Shown here: piece by piece, positions 19,187-27,652 of the stretch
Layout of the letters: every line of letters starts with the position of its first letter
Numbering within the stretch: position 1 is the stretch's first letter
Assembly (NCBI RefSeq): GCF_015690345.1
Contig: NZ_JADPUN010000162.1
Coordinates: forward strand, 1-43,356
Direction: 5' to 3'
DNA length: 43,356 nucleotides
Source of the DNA: Plantactinospora alkalitolerans
Lineage (GTDB): Bacteria > Actinomycetota > Actinomycetes > Mycobacteriales > Micromonosporaceae
Program-made: the position numbers and the translations under genes
The notes under the pieces: generated by a model
Told to the model about the DNA's origin: nothing
Database searches by the model: none
What the model saw: the letters and a program-made list of their open reading frames with translations, nothing else

Positions 19187-20143
19187 TCAGGACTCGCGCA
19201 GCGAGCGGCCGGTCTTGGTGAGGAACACGTCGTCGAGGCTGGGCCGGTGCAGCTCGATGGAGCTGAGCGCGAAGCCGGCGGTGTCGAGGGCGCGCAGGAT
19301 CTGGGGCATGTCCCGGGCGCCGTCGTTGACGTAGAGCCGCAGCCCGCTCTCGTCCGAGGTTTCCAGCCTGGTGACGTACGGCTCGGTTTCCAGCACCTTG
19401 GCGGCGTCCTGTGCCGATCCTTCGACGGTGACGAGCACCACGTCTCCGGAGATTTCCCGCTTCAGCTCGGCCGGGGTGCCCTCGGCCACGATCTCGCCGT
19501 GATCCATGATCGCGATCCGGTCGCAGAGGGCGTCCGCCTCGTCGAGGTAGTGCGTGGTGATGAAGACGGTCATGCCCTCGGCGCGCAGCCGGCGGATCTC
19601 GTCCCACATGTGTGCCCGGCTCTGCGGGTCGAGGCCGGTGGTCGGCTCGTCCAGGAAGACGATCTTCGGATCGTGGATGATGCCGAGCGCGATGTCCACC
19701 CGACGGCGTTGGCCGCCGGAGTATGTCTTGCACTTGCGGTCGGCGTACTCGGTGAGCTGGAACGCTTCCAGGGCGCGTTCGGCCCGCTGCCGCGCCTCTG
19801 CCTTGCCGATGCCGTACATCCGGGCGTGCAGTACGAGTTCCTCCCGGGCGGTCGACTCGTCCCAGGTGCTGCCCCCCTGAGCCACGTAGCCGATCCGGCG
19901 CCGCACCTCGCCGGGGTTGGTCCGGAGGTCCGCGCCGGCGAGGTTCGCCTCACCGCCGTCCGGCTCGATGAGGGTGGCGAGCATCCGCAGGGTGGTGGTC
20001 TTGCCCGCGCCGTTCGGCCCGAGGAATCCGAAGATCTCTCCCTGGGCGACGACGAGGTCGACTCCGCGGACCGCGTCGACGGCCTTCTTACTTCTGCCCT
20101 GTCGGGAGCGGAACGACTTCCGCAGCCCTTTTGTCTCGATCAT
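19187..20143 (-). CDS. ABC exporter ATP-binding protein (DrrA-like)
   Basis: The 318-residue ATPase has Walker A GPNGAGKTT (42-50), signature YSGGQRRR, Walker B IVFLDEPTTGLD and a switch His in VFITTHYLDEA, followed by the C-terminal extension of about 95 residues seen in daunorubicin-resistance ATPases (ending LDDVFLTKTGRSL). I start it at the ATG at 20143 (aggag 6-9 nt upstream) because the family begins IETKGLRKSF; the longer frame to 20221 has no supporting signal. Between it and padR lies a perfect operator-like palindrome over a candidate -35 box, so its transcription is probably PadR-controlled. Confidence 0.93.
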   Translation of the reverse strand: MIETKGLRKSFRSRQGRSKKAVDAVRGVDLVVAQGEIFGFLGPNGAGKTTTLRMLATLIEPDGGEANLAGADLRTNPGEVRRRIGYVAQGGSTWDESTAREELVLHARMYGIGKAEARQRAERALEAFQLTEYADRKCKTYSGGQRRRVDIALGIIHDPKIVFLDEPTTGLDPQSRAHMWDEIRRLRAEGMTVFITTHYLDEADALCDRIAIMDHGEIVAEGTPAELKREISGDVVLVTVEGSAQDAAKVLETEPYVTRLETSDESGLRLYVNDGARDMPQILRALDTAGFALSSIELHRPSLDDVFLTKTGRSLRES

Positions 20144-20251
20144 GCCTGCTCCTGGTCCGCCGGGTCGGCATCCCGACCGACCCATCCCCCGGGGGCCGCC
20201 AGAAGGCGCCCACCTCAACACTTCGGGGAGGCTAACGCGATATAGCTCATC

Positions 20252-20267
20252 TAGTCAACGTTGATTA
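20252..20267. promoter_or_regulatory. PadR operator candidate, ABC operon promoter
   Basis: TAGTCAACGTTGATTA: near-perfect 16-bp palindrome with a perfect TCAACGTTGA core. On the minus strand it contains TTGACT, which stands 18 nt before TAGCCT, giving a plausible -35/-10 pair for the ABC genes. The same motif recurs at 20995-21010 before padR. Confidence 0.6.
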
Positions 20268-20981
20268 TTACTCGTTGGTCCCAGACTCGCCGGAAGTCTC
20301 GGGCGGCTCCGCCCGCTCCGCTTGCCCTACCCGCTCCGACGGCTCCGCCCGCTCCGGCCCGGCGTCCGCCCCGCCCTCGCCGATCAGCGTGCCGAACTGG
20401 TTCCACTCAGGAAACTGCGTGAACTCCTCCGGTATGTACGGCACCCCCGCGTCGACCAGGTCGGCGATCCGCTCGCACCAGGCGATCTCGCCCTCCGCGC
20501 GGGCGATCGACAACTGCCACATCCAGGCCACGTGGGTGGGCTTGCCCTGCTTCATCCATCCGGATTCCATTGCCGCCCGCAGGCTGTCGTTGCCGGACCG
20601 CAGCAACCGGGCCCGGTTGCGCAGCGCCGCCGAGGCCTCGTCCCGCGGTAGTGCCGGCAGGAACGAGAAGGCGGCGAGGAAGGGGTCGACCACCTCGCCG
20701 AGGTTCCACCAGAGGCCACGCAGCAGGTTCTGGAACTCGTCCTCGCCCTTCGGCGTGATCTCGTACGTGATCCGCGCGGGGCGGGCCCCGACCTGCTCGG
20801 TGGCCACCTCCCGCAACTGTCCCTCCTCGGCCAGTTTGCGCAGCGCGTGGTAGATCGAGCCGGGCTGGACGTTCGCCCACTTGTCCGCACTCCAGCTCAA
20901 CAGCTCACGACGTACGTCGTAGCCGTGAACCGGTTGCATCCACCGGACCAGGCCCAGAATCATCATTCGGGTAGCTGACAC
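20268..20981 (-). CDS. PadR family transcriptional regulator
   Basis: The 237-residue regulator has the PadR winged-helix domain (MMILGLVRWMQPVHGYDVRREL ... VQPGSIYHALRKLAEEGQLRE ... RITYEITPKGEDEF) and a C-terminal helical domain used for dimerisation in this family. PadR proteins repress efflux or phenolic-acid genes and release DNA on ligand binding. I take the GTG at 20981 (M-SATRMMILG); the ATG five codons later is an alternative. The C-terminal 35 residues are a low-complexity Glu/Pro/Arg tail. It lies directly upstream of the DrrAB-like exporter, and matching palindromes sit at both promoters, arguing for control of the exporter and itself. Confidence 0.88.
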   Translation of the reverse strand: MSATRMMILGLVRWMQPVHGYDVRRELLSWSADKWANVQPGSIYHALRKLAEEGQLREVATEQVGARPARITYEITPKGEDEFQNLLRGLWWNLGEVVDPFLAAFSFLPALPRDEASAALRNRARLLRSGNDSLRAAMESGWMKQGKPTHVAWMWQLSIARAEGEIAWCERIADLVDAGVPYIPEEFTQFPEWNQFGTLIGEGGADAGPERAEPSERVGQAERAEPPETSGESGTNE

Positions 20982-20994
20982 AGATGAAGCGTAA

Positions 20995-21010
20995 TAGCCA
21001 AAATTGACTA
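20995..21010. promoter_or_regulatory. PadR operator candidate at its own promoter
   Basis: TAGCCAAAATTGACTA on the + strand (TAGTCAA-tt-TTGGCTA on the minus strand) matches the site at 20252-20267 in 12 of 16 positions including the whole TAGTCAA-N2-TTG part. It overlaps a candidate -10 box TATTAC (20991-20996) about 10 nt before the padR GTG. Confidence 0.6.
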
Positions 21011-21278
21011 ACGCCCAACGGCACCGTGTCGCGGCCGGATCCACCGCCCGCTCGTCGGCGGGCCCCGGCACAAACCGTCCCACCCGCCGACTGGACTACG
21101 CGACAGACCGCCCCGCCCGTCGGCGGGATCACCGCCGTCATCGACAATGTCCAGGCGAGAACGTCGGCCGATCGGCGGGCAGTCGGTGTGTCGGGCTCCG
21201 GTGATCATGCCGGCGGCCCCGGCAGCCGCCGTACCGGCACCCACCGTCGGCGGGGGCAACCTGAGGAGGAGCAGCCGC

Positions 21279-22835
21279 GTGCGCAAAGTACTGATCGCCA
21301 ACCGGGGCGAGATCGCCGTCCGGGTCGTCCGCGCCTGCCGGGACGCGGGACTGTCCAGCGTCGCCGTGTACGCCGGCTCCGACCGCGATGCGCTGCACGT
21401 CACCCTCGCCGACGAGGCGTACGCGCTGGGCGGGGAGACCGCGACGGAGACGTACCTGCGGATCGACAAGCTGCTCGACGTGGCTGCCCGGTCCGGGGCT
21501 GACGCCGTACACCCGGGCTACGGGTTCCTCTCCGAGAACGCGGATTTCGCGGCGGCCGTGATCGACGCGGGGTTGACCTGGATCGGGCCGACCCCGCAGG
21601 CGATCCGCGACCTGGGTGACAAGGTCACCGCCCGGCACATCGCGCAGCGCGCCGGTGCTCCCCTGGTCCCCGGCACCCCAGACCCGGTGAACGGCCCGGA
21701 CGAGGTGCTGGCGTTCGCCGTCGACCACGGGCTGCCGGTCGCGATCAAGGCCGCGTTCGGTGGCGGCGGCCGTGGCCTCAAGGTGGCCCGGACGATGGAG
21801 GAGATCCCCGCGCTCTTCGAGTCGGCCACCCGGGAGGCGCTCGCGGCCTTCGGCCGGGGCGAGTGTTTCGTCGAGCGGTACCTGGACCGGCCCCGGCACG
21901 TCGAGGCGCAGGTCCTGGCCGACCAGCACGGCAACGTCGTGGTCGTCGGCACCCGGGACTGCTCGTTGCAACGCCGGCACCAGAAACTGGTCGAGGAGGC
22001 ACCGGCGCCGTTCCTGACCGAGGCACAGCGGGCGCAGATCCACTCCAGCGCCAAGGCGATCTGCCGGGAGGCGGACTACCACGGTGCCGGTACCGTCGAG
22101 TACCTGGTCGGCGCCGACGGCACGATCTCGTTCCTGGAGGTCAACACGAGGCTTCAGGTCGAGCACCCGGTCACCGAGGAGACCGCCGGCATCGACCTGG
22201 TCCGCGAGCAGTTCCGGATCGCGGCCGGGGAGAGGCTCCGGCTCGACGCCGATCCGGCGCCACGCGGACACTCGATCGAGTTCCGGATCAACGGCGAGGA
22301 CCCGGGCCGGAACTTCCTGCCGGCGCCCGGCACGGTGACCGCGCTGCGGCTACCGACCGGCCCCGGCGTACGGGTGGACGCCGGAATCTCCGCGGGCGAC
22401 GTGATCGGCGGCAACTTCGACTCCCTGCTCGCCAAGGTGGTCATCACCGGGGAGACCCGTACCGAGGCGTTGGAGCGCGCCCGTCGGGCCCTCGACGAGA
22501 TGGTGGTCGACGGGATGGCGACCGCGCTGCCGTTCCACCGCCTGGTCGTCCGGGACCCAGCGTTCACGAGCGCCCCGTTCGCCGTACACACCCGGTGGAT
22601 CGAGACCGAGTTCGACAACACGGTCCCGCCGTACGCCGTGCCCGCGACGGACCCCGACGCGGAGCCGGGCGGTGGTGAGCGGGAGACCGTCGTGGTCGAG
22701 GTGGCCGGCAAGCGGCTGGAGGTCAGCCTTCCGGCCGGCTACGGCGCGGGTACGGCCGGCGGCGGCCCGGGTACGTCCGGTGCGGGCGGCCGTCGCGCCC
22801 GCCCGGAGCCGGCGGTGCCGGTGGCGACGCGCTGA
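21279..22835 (+). CDS. accA3: Acyl-CoA carboxylase biotin carboxylase, frame lost before BCCP
   Basis: Reading from the GTG at 21279 (GAGGAGG upstream) gives 518 residues: the biotin carboxylase N-domain ([23 protein letters not shown]), ATP-grasp domain with the glycine loop [27 protein letters not shown] with catalytic residues, and the C-domain through [13 protein letters not shown]-like sequence. It carboxylates biotin using ATP and bicarbonate. In actinobacteria this protein normally continues for about 80 more residues into a biotinyl (BCCP) domain. Here the frame ends at TGA 22833-22835 after a Gly/Pro-rich linker, and the BCCP follows in the -1 frame. A single missing base in the GC-rich linker (about 22745-22820), in the genome or in the assembly, explains this best. 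Confidence 0.9.
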   Translation: MRKVLIANRGEIAVRVVRACRDAGLSSVAVYAGSDRDALHVTLADEAYALGGETATETYLRIDKLLDVAARSGADAVHPGYGFLSENADFAAAVIDAGLTWIGPTPQAIRDLGDKVTARHIAQRAGAPLVPGTPDPVNGPDEVLAFAVDHGLPVAIKAAFGGGGRGLKVARTMEEIPALFESATREALAAFGRGECFVERYLDRPRHVEAQVLADQHGNVVVVGTRDCSLQRRHQKLVEEAPAPFLTEAQRAQIHSSAKAICREADYHGAGTVEYLVGADGTISFLEVNTRLQVEHPVTEETAGIDLVREQFRIAAGERLRLDADPAPRGHSIEFRINGEDPGRNFLPAPGTVTALRLPTGPGVRVDAGISAGDVIGGNFDSLLAKVVITGETRTEALERARRALDEMVVDGMATALPFHRLVVRDPAFTSAPFAVHTRWIETEFDNTVPPYAVPATDPDAEPGGGERETVVVEVAGKRLEVSLPAGYGAGTAGGGPGTSGAGGRRARPEPAVPVATR

Positions 22836-22843
22836 CCTCGCCG

Positions 22844-23035
22844 ATGCAGGGCACGATCGTCAAGATCGCAGTCTCCGACGGGGACACCGTCGCCGAGGGG
22901 GACCTGGTCGTGGTGATGGAGGCGATGAAGATGGAGCAGCCGTTGCACGCGCACAGGGCCGGGGTGGTGAGTGGGCTCTCCGCCGAGGTCGGCGGGGTAC
23001 TTTCGGCCGGTGCCGTCATCTGCGTCATCAGTTGA
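22844..23035 (+). CDS. BCCP (biotinyl) domain, out of frame with accA
   Basis: These 63 residues carry the biotin-attachment motif [13 protein letters not shown] with the target Lys and form the rest of a biotinyl domain. In the same frame, before the ATG, the bases code GDALTSPM, the usual beginning of this domain in AccA3-type proteins, so the true domain starts around 22823 and belongs to the upstream gene by a -1 shift. There is no Shine-Dalgarno for the ATG; restart 8 nt after the biotin-carboxylase stop is possible but would cut the domain's first strand. Either the locus is frameshifted, or the sequence has an error, or the two parts are made separately. Confidence 0.7.
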   Translation: MQGTIVKIAVSDGDTVAEGDLVVVMEAMKMEQPLHAHRAGVVSGLSAEVGGVLSAGAVICVIS

Positions 23036-24513
<1,478 letters not shown>

Positions 24514-24514
<1 letters not shown>

Positions 24515-24531
24515 CGGGCACGCGAGCCCGT
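24514..24531. terminator. Short hairpin between guaB1 and tetR
   Basis: ACGGGC, loop acgcga, GCCCGT starts on the last base of the guaB1 stop codon, between two convergent genes. Six bp only, so weak. Confidence 0.35.
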
Positions 24532-24542
24532 CGTGCTCCGGG

Positions 24543-25154
24543 TCAGCCTCGGCGGTCGGGCTGGCCGTCCTGACGGGTGAAGAGCAGCCGGATCACCGCC
24601 CTGGAGGCCGCCTCCGGGTCGGTGCCGACCTCGGCCGGAAGCGCCCCGCCGAGCCACAGTGTGGCGAAACCGTGCACGATGGACCAGGCGGCCAGTTGGG
24701 CGTTCGCGGCCTCCGGCCCGGCCGCCGTGTCGGGCAGTGCGGCGACGCCGGTCCGGAGCGCCTCGGAGGCCCGCCGCTTCGCCGCCACCAGTGCCGGGTC
24801 GTCCCGATCGAAGAGTTCGGGCCGGAACATCACCTCGAAGTGGGCCCGGTGTTCGACGGCGAATGCGACGTAGGCGACCCCGATCTCCAACAGGTTGTCG
24901 GCGTCGGTCCGGACCCGGTTCAGGCTGTCGGCCAGCATCCCGAAGCCCTCGGTGGCGAACGCGGTGAGCAGGCCGGCCTTGTCGCCGAAATGATGCGCGG
25001 GGGCGGCGTGGGAGACGCCGGCCCGGCGGGCCAGGTCGCGCAGACTGAGCGCCGTCGGGCCGGACTCCTCGATCGCCTCGGCGGCGGCGGTCAGCAGCGC
25101 GCGCCGTAGATCTCCGTGATGGTAGGGCCGCCCTGCGGCACTCTCCTCGCTCAT
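24543..25154 (-). CDS. TetR family regulator
   Basis: The 203-residue regulator has an N-terminal helix-turn-helix (HHGDLRRALLTAAAEAIEESGPTALSLRDLARRAGVSHAAPAHHFGDKAGLL, residues about 12-62) and a ligand-binding helical domain with a WHG-like end (AWSIVHGFATLWLGGAL), typical of the TetR_C WHG group. The ATG at 25154 is used because TATGCT lies 6 nt before it; an upstream in-frame start at 25181 would fall inside the operator. A 15-bp palindrome lies just behind the -10 box, suggesting self-repression. The regulated target is unclear: the short thrS gene lies upstream on the same strand and guaB1 converges from the other side. Confidence 0.88.
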   Translation of the reverse strand: MSEESAAGRPYHHGDLRRALLTAAAEAIEESGPTALSLRDLARRAGVSHAAPAHHFGDKAGLLTAFATEGFGMLADSLNRVRTDADNLLEIGVAYVAFAVEHRAHFEVMFRPELFDRDDPALVAAKRRASEALRTGVAALPDTAAGPEAANAQLAAWSIVHGFATLWLGGALPAEVGTDPEAASRAVIRLLFTRQDGQPDRRG

Positions 25155-25160
25155 CCGGCC

Positions 25161-25166
25161 AGCATA
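25161..25166 (-). promoter_or_regulatory. -10 box TATGCT, leaderless tetR
   Basis: On the minus strand TATGCT ends 6 nt before the ATG at 25154. Confidence 0.6.
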
Positions 25167-25167
25167 A

Positions 25168-25182
25168 CTTGCCATTGACAAG
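25168..25182. promoter_or_regulatory. TetR operator candidate
   Basis: CTTGCCATTGACAAG is a 15-bp palindrome (CTTG-NCA-W-TGN-CAAG, one mismatched pair) that begins one base upstream of the tetR -10 box. Size and place fit an autoregulatory TetR operator. Confidence 0.55.
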
Positions 25183-25209
25183 ATACCCTCACAGGGCGGC
25201 GGCCGGGGC

Positions 25210-26421
25210 TCAGGGCAGGAGTTCCACCGAGTGGGCCGCCACGATCCCGGCGATCATGCGCAGCGCGTCCGGCGCCGCCATCGGCTCCACCGCGCGACCA
25301 TCCCGCAGTCGCAGCGCCACCTGACCGGACGACACCTCCCGGGCACCCAGCACGGCCGCGTACGGAACCCGGCGCTGGGCGGCACCCCGGACCCGGGCGC
25401 CCAACGAGCCGTCGCCGACCAACTCGGCCCGCAGCCCGGCCCGTACGCAGTCTCGCCGGAACGCCTCCGCCGCGTCGAGCTGCTCCGGACCGACCGGAAG
25501 GACCTGCACCTGCACCGGCGCGTACCAGGCCGGAAAGGCACCGGAGTGCACCTCGATCAGGTACGCGAACAGCCGCTCCATGCTGCCGACCAGGCTCCGG
25601 TGCACCATCACCGGTCGGCTGCGCCCGCCGGAGGAGTCGGTGTAGGAGAGGTCGAACCGGGCCGGTTTGTCGAAGTCGAGCTGGATGGTGGAGATGGTCG
25701 ACTCCCGACCCGCCCCGTCCAGGATCTGGATATCGATCTTCGGGCCGTAGAACGCCGCCTCGCCGGCCGCCTCCACGTACGGCAGTCCGGACAGCGCATC
25801 CCGGAGCAGGTTCTCGGCGTGCTGCCACATCTCGTCGTCACCGAGGTACTTCTCGCCGGGGCCGCGCAGCGAGAGCCGGAACCCGGCCGGTCGTACGCCG
25901 AGCGCCGCGTGTGCGACCTGGATCAGGTCGAGGATCTCGGCGACCTCGGCCCCGACCTGCCCGACGGCGCAGAAGTTGTGCGCGTCGTTGAGCGAGATCG
26001 CCCTGACCCGGCTGAGTCCGCCGAGCACCCCGGACCGCTCGGACCGGTACATCCCGCCCAGTTCGGCGATCCGCAGCGGCAGTTCCCGGTAGGACCGTCC
26101 CCGGGCCCGGTAGACGAGGGCGTGGTGTGGACAGAGCGCCGGGCGGAGCACGAACTCGTCGTCGGCGGAGAGCCGCAACACCGGGAACATGTCGTCGGCG
26201 AAGTAGCCGAGATGCCCGGAGAGTTCGAACAGCTCGCGCTTGCCCAGCGGGGGCGAGTAGACGTGCTGGTAGCCGGCCCGGCGCTCCAGCTCCCGGACGT
26301 ATTCCTCGACGCTGTGCCGGGCTGCGGCGCCGGCCGGCAGCCAGATCGGCAGGCCGGCACCGGACAGCGGGTCGGCGTGGAAGAGTTCGAGCTCGCGGCC
26401 GAGCCGGCGGTGGTCAACCAT
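25210..26421 (-). CDS. thrS: Short threonyl-tRNA synthetase (core + anticodon domain only)
   Basis: The 403-residue protein aligns in order with the catalytic core and anticodon domain of class II ThrRS: LPIWLPAGAAARHSVEEYVRELERRAGYQHVYSPPLG, zinc ligand Cys in LRPALCPHHALVY, motif 2 MYRSERSGVLGGLSRVRAISLNDAHNFC with the second ligand His, and motif 3 HRSLVGSMERLFAYLIEVHSGAFPAWYAP with the third His; then the anticodon domain to residue 403. It lacks the N-terminal TGS and editing domains (normal ThrRS has 630-690 residues), so it could not clear Ser-tRNA(Thr). ATG 26421 has AGGAGG five nt upstream. A normal thrS presumably exists elsewhere. Its 170-nt leader looks like a threonine attenuator, so it may be a starvation or resistance paralogue. 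Confidence 0.92.
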   Translation of the reverse strand: MVDHRRLGRELELFHADPLSGAGLPIWLPAGAAARHSVEEYVRELERRAGYQHVYSPPLGKRELFELSGHLGYFADDMFPVLRLSADDEFVLRPALCPHHALVYRARGRSYRELPLRIAELGGMYRSERSGVLGGLSRVRAISLNDAHNFCAVGQVGAEVAEILDLIQVAHAALGVRPAGFRLSLRGPGEKYLGDDEMWQHAENLLRDALSGLPYVEAAGEAAFYGPKIDIQILDGAGRESTISTIQLDFDKPARFDLSYTDSSGGRSRPVMVHRSLVGSMERLFAYLIEVHSGAFPAWYAPVQVQVLPVGPEQLDAAEAFRRDCVRAGLRAELVGDGSLGARVRGAAQRRVPYAAVLGAREVSSGQVALRLRDGRAVEPMAAPDALRMIAGIVAAHSVELLP

Positions 26422-26429
26422 GTCATCCT

Positions 26430-26470
26430 CCTGGAGAACGGAACCCTCGGCGGCGATCCCGATCTCCAGG
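26430..26470 (-). promoter_or_regulatory. Hairpin next to thrS Shine-Dalgarno
   Basis: On the minus strand CCTGGAGA (26463-26470) pairs perfectly with TCTCCAGG (26430-26437). The last three bases of the second arm are the first AGG of the AGGAGG site, so folding would hinder ribosome binding. Confidence 0.55.
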
Positions 26471-26479
26471 TACGACGAA

Positions 26480-26504
26480 GCCCCGGAGCGGATCGCCCCG
26501 GGGC
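26480..26504 (-). terminator. Attenuator terminator hairpin
   Basis: GCCCCGGGGCG, loop ATC, CGCTCCGGGGC (minus strand): 11 bp with one G-U pair, followed by TTCGTCGT. It lies between the leader-peptide stop and the thrS start. There is no long U tract. Confidence 0.6.
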
Positions 26505-26524
26505 CTGTCGACGAAGTGTTCGCG

Positions 26525-26578
26525 TCAGTGCGGCACGCCGGGGTCTCCCGGCGTGGTCGTCACGTTCGCGCGGTACAT
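26525..26578 (-). CDS. thrL: Leader peptide with Thr-Thr-Thr
   Basis: The frame reads MYRANVTTTPGDPGVPH and stops. ATG at 26578 follows TACCGT by 7 nt, so it is probably translated from a leaderless message. Codons 7-9 are ACG ACC ACG, all Thr, and lie in the 5' arm of a perfect 9-bp hairpin. Three consecutive Thr codons just before a threonyl-tRNA synthetase are unlikely by chance and fit a peptide that senses charged tRNA(Thr) by ribosome stalling. The symbol thrL is used by analogy with attenuation leaders, not from a known record. Confidence 0.65.
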   Translation of the reverse strand: MYRANVTTTPGDPGVPH

Positions 26579-26585
26579 GGCGGCC

Positions 26586-26591
26586 ACGGTA
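26586..26591 (-). promoter_or_regulatory. -10 box TACCGT for leader peptide and thrS
   Basis: On the minus strand TACCGT ends 7 nt before the leader-peptide ATG. Confidence 0.55.
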
Positions 26592-26617
26592 CGCCACCGT
26601 CCGCGAGCCGCGCACCG

Positions 26618-26680
26618 CATTTCCGCCCGGCTCCTCGGCATCCCCGCTCGGCTCTCCGGCATCTCCGCCCGGCTCCTCAG
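26618..26680. repeat. Three 21-bp tandem repeats
   Basis: Three contiguous imperfect units start CATTTCCG (26618), CATCCCCG (26639) and CATCTCCG (26660), each followed by CNCGGCTCYYC. They fill the gap between the thrS leader promoter and the end of the transglutaminase gene, whose stop codon (26677-26679) is in the last unit. Confidence 0.85.
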
Positions 26681-27540
26681 CGCAGCCGGGTGATGGTCAC
26701 CTCGACACCCTGCCCGGTGTTGGCCGGGCCGGCGTAGACGCCCTTCAACGGCGGTACGTCGCCGTACTCCCGGCCCCGGCCGACCACCACGTGCCGCTCG
26801 CCGACCGGTACCCCGTTGGTCGGGTCGAAGGCCGTCCACCGGCCTACCCACCACTCGACCCAGGCGTGGCTCTGCCCGACGATGCTCTCCCCGATCCCCG
26901 CGTCCGGTACCGGGTGCAGGTATCCGGAGACGTACCGGGCGGGAACGCCGATGCTGCGTAGCAGTCCGACCACCAGATGGCTGATGTCCTGGCAGACGCC
27001 CTTGCGCTGCCGCCAGGCCTGTACGGCGTCGGTCTGCACCCCGGTGGCCCCCGAGGTGTACGCGACCTCGTCGCGCACCTGTTCGCACAGCGCCATCGCG
27101 GCCGCGTGCGGAGTCGGCCGGGCGGCCCGGACGGACTCGGCCAGTTCGACGAGTTCCTCGTCCAGCGCCGTACGCGGGGTGGGCAGCAGCAGCTCGTACC
27201 AGCGGTCCCGGCTCTCCGGCCCACGCAGCTCCGCCCAGCCGATCCCGTCGGTCGGGGTCAACTGGTCGCCGGGGCCGAGCGTCTCGACCGTGGAGGACGC
27301 GGTGACCCGCAGCGACTCGTGTGGTTCGTGCAGGTCGAAGGCGGTCACCACGGTTCCCCAGTAGTCCTCGTACCGGTAGGTCCGGGCCGACGGCCACACC
27401 TCCACCCGCGCCTCCAGCACCGCCTGGCGGGCATCGTTGCGGGGTGACATCCGCGCCTCGTTGTAGGACCCGGCGACCGCTCCGGCGTAGGTGAACCCGG
27501 TCTGGTGTTTGATCTTCAGCCGCCAACTGCCCACCGTCAC
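26677..27540 (-). CDS. Transglutaminase-like protein of amidoligase operon
   Basis: The 287-residue protein has an N-terminal beta-rich domain (residues 5-115) and a transglutaminase core with the triad Cys183 (GVCQDISHL), His225 (GQSHAWVEWW) and Asp239 (AFDPTNG). Such transglutaminase-like proteins act as cysteine peptidases or amide-bond enzymes. The GTG at 27540 has GGGAGG about five nt upstream. It is the last gene of the conserved set ATP-grasp / alpha-E / transglutaminase, which comparative work (Iyer, Aravind and colleagues) predicts to make or process peptide conjugates. A 112-bp gap with 30-bp repeats separates it from the alpha-E gene. Confidence 0.92.
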   Translation of the reverse strand: MTVGSWRLKIKHQTGFTYAGAVAGSYNEARMSPRNDARQAVLEARVEVWPSARTYRYEDYWGTVVTAFDLHEPHESLRVTASSTVETLGPGDQLTPTDGIGWAELRGPESRDRWYELLLPTPRTALDEELVELAESVRAARPTPHAAAMALCEQVRDEVAYTSGATGVQTDAVQAWRQRKGVCQDISHLVVGLLRSIGVPARYVSGYLHPVPDAGIGESIVGQSHAWVEWWVGRWTAFDPTNGVPVGERHVVVGRGREYGDVPPLKGVYAGPANTGQGVEVTITRLR

Positions 27541-27557
27541 CGGGACCTCCCGCCGGA

Positions 27558-27640
27558 CCGGAGTCGAGGATGCGGCCGGCCACCCGACCAGGGTCGAGGA
27601 TGCGACCGGCCACCCGACCGGAGTCGAGGATGCGACCGGA
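27558..27640. repeat. Tandem 30-bp repeats between alpha-E and transglutaminase genes
   Basis: Units of 30 bp begin CCGGAGTCGAGGATGCG at 27558, 27588 (CCAGGGTCGAGG variant) and 27618; the last is cut after 23 bp. Non-coding, in the operon gap. Confidence 0.9.
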
Positions 27641-27652
27641 GCCGGGGCCGGG

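Larger units (their letters stand above)
26422..26591 (-). promoter_or_regulatory. Candidate threonine attenuator leader of short thrS
   Basis: In transcript order the leader holds: a -10 box and leaderless 17-codon peptide with three adjacent Thr codons (26525-26578), a perfect 9-bp hairpin over those codons (26534-26542 with 26547-26555), an 11-bp GC hairpin with 3-nt loop (26480-26504), and an 8-bp hairpin (26430-26437 with 26463-26470) whose 3' arm overlaps the first bases of the thrS AGGAGG. CCCCGG in the leader hairpin's 3' arm can pair with CCGGGG in the GC hairpin, providing an alternative fold. This is the layout of ribosome-mediated attenuation. Function is inferred from sequence only. 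Confidence 0.65.

Noticed and set aside
17637-19733. Arg/Ala/Gly-rich minus-strand frame of 698 codons
   Set aside because: Antisense to the O-methyltransferase and out of frame with the ABC genes; composition is that of a high-GC shadow frame.
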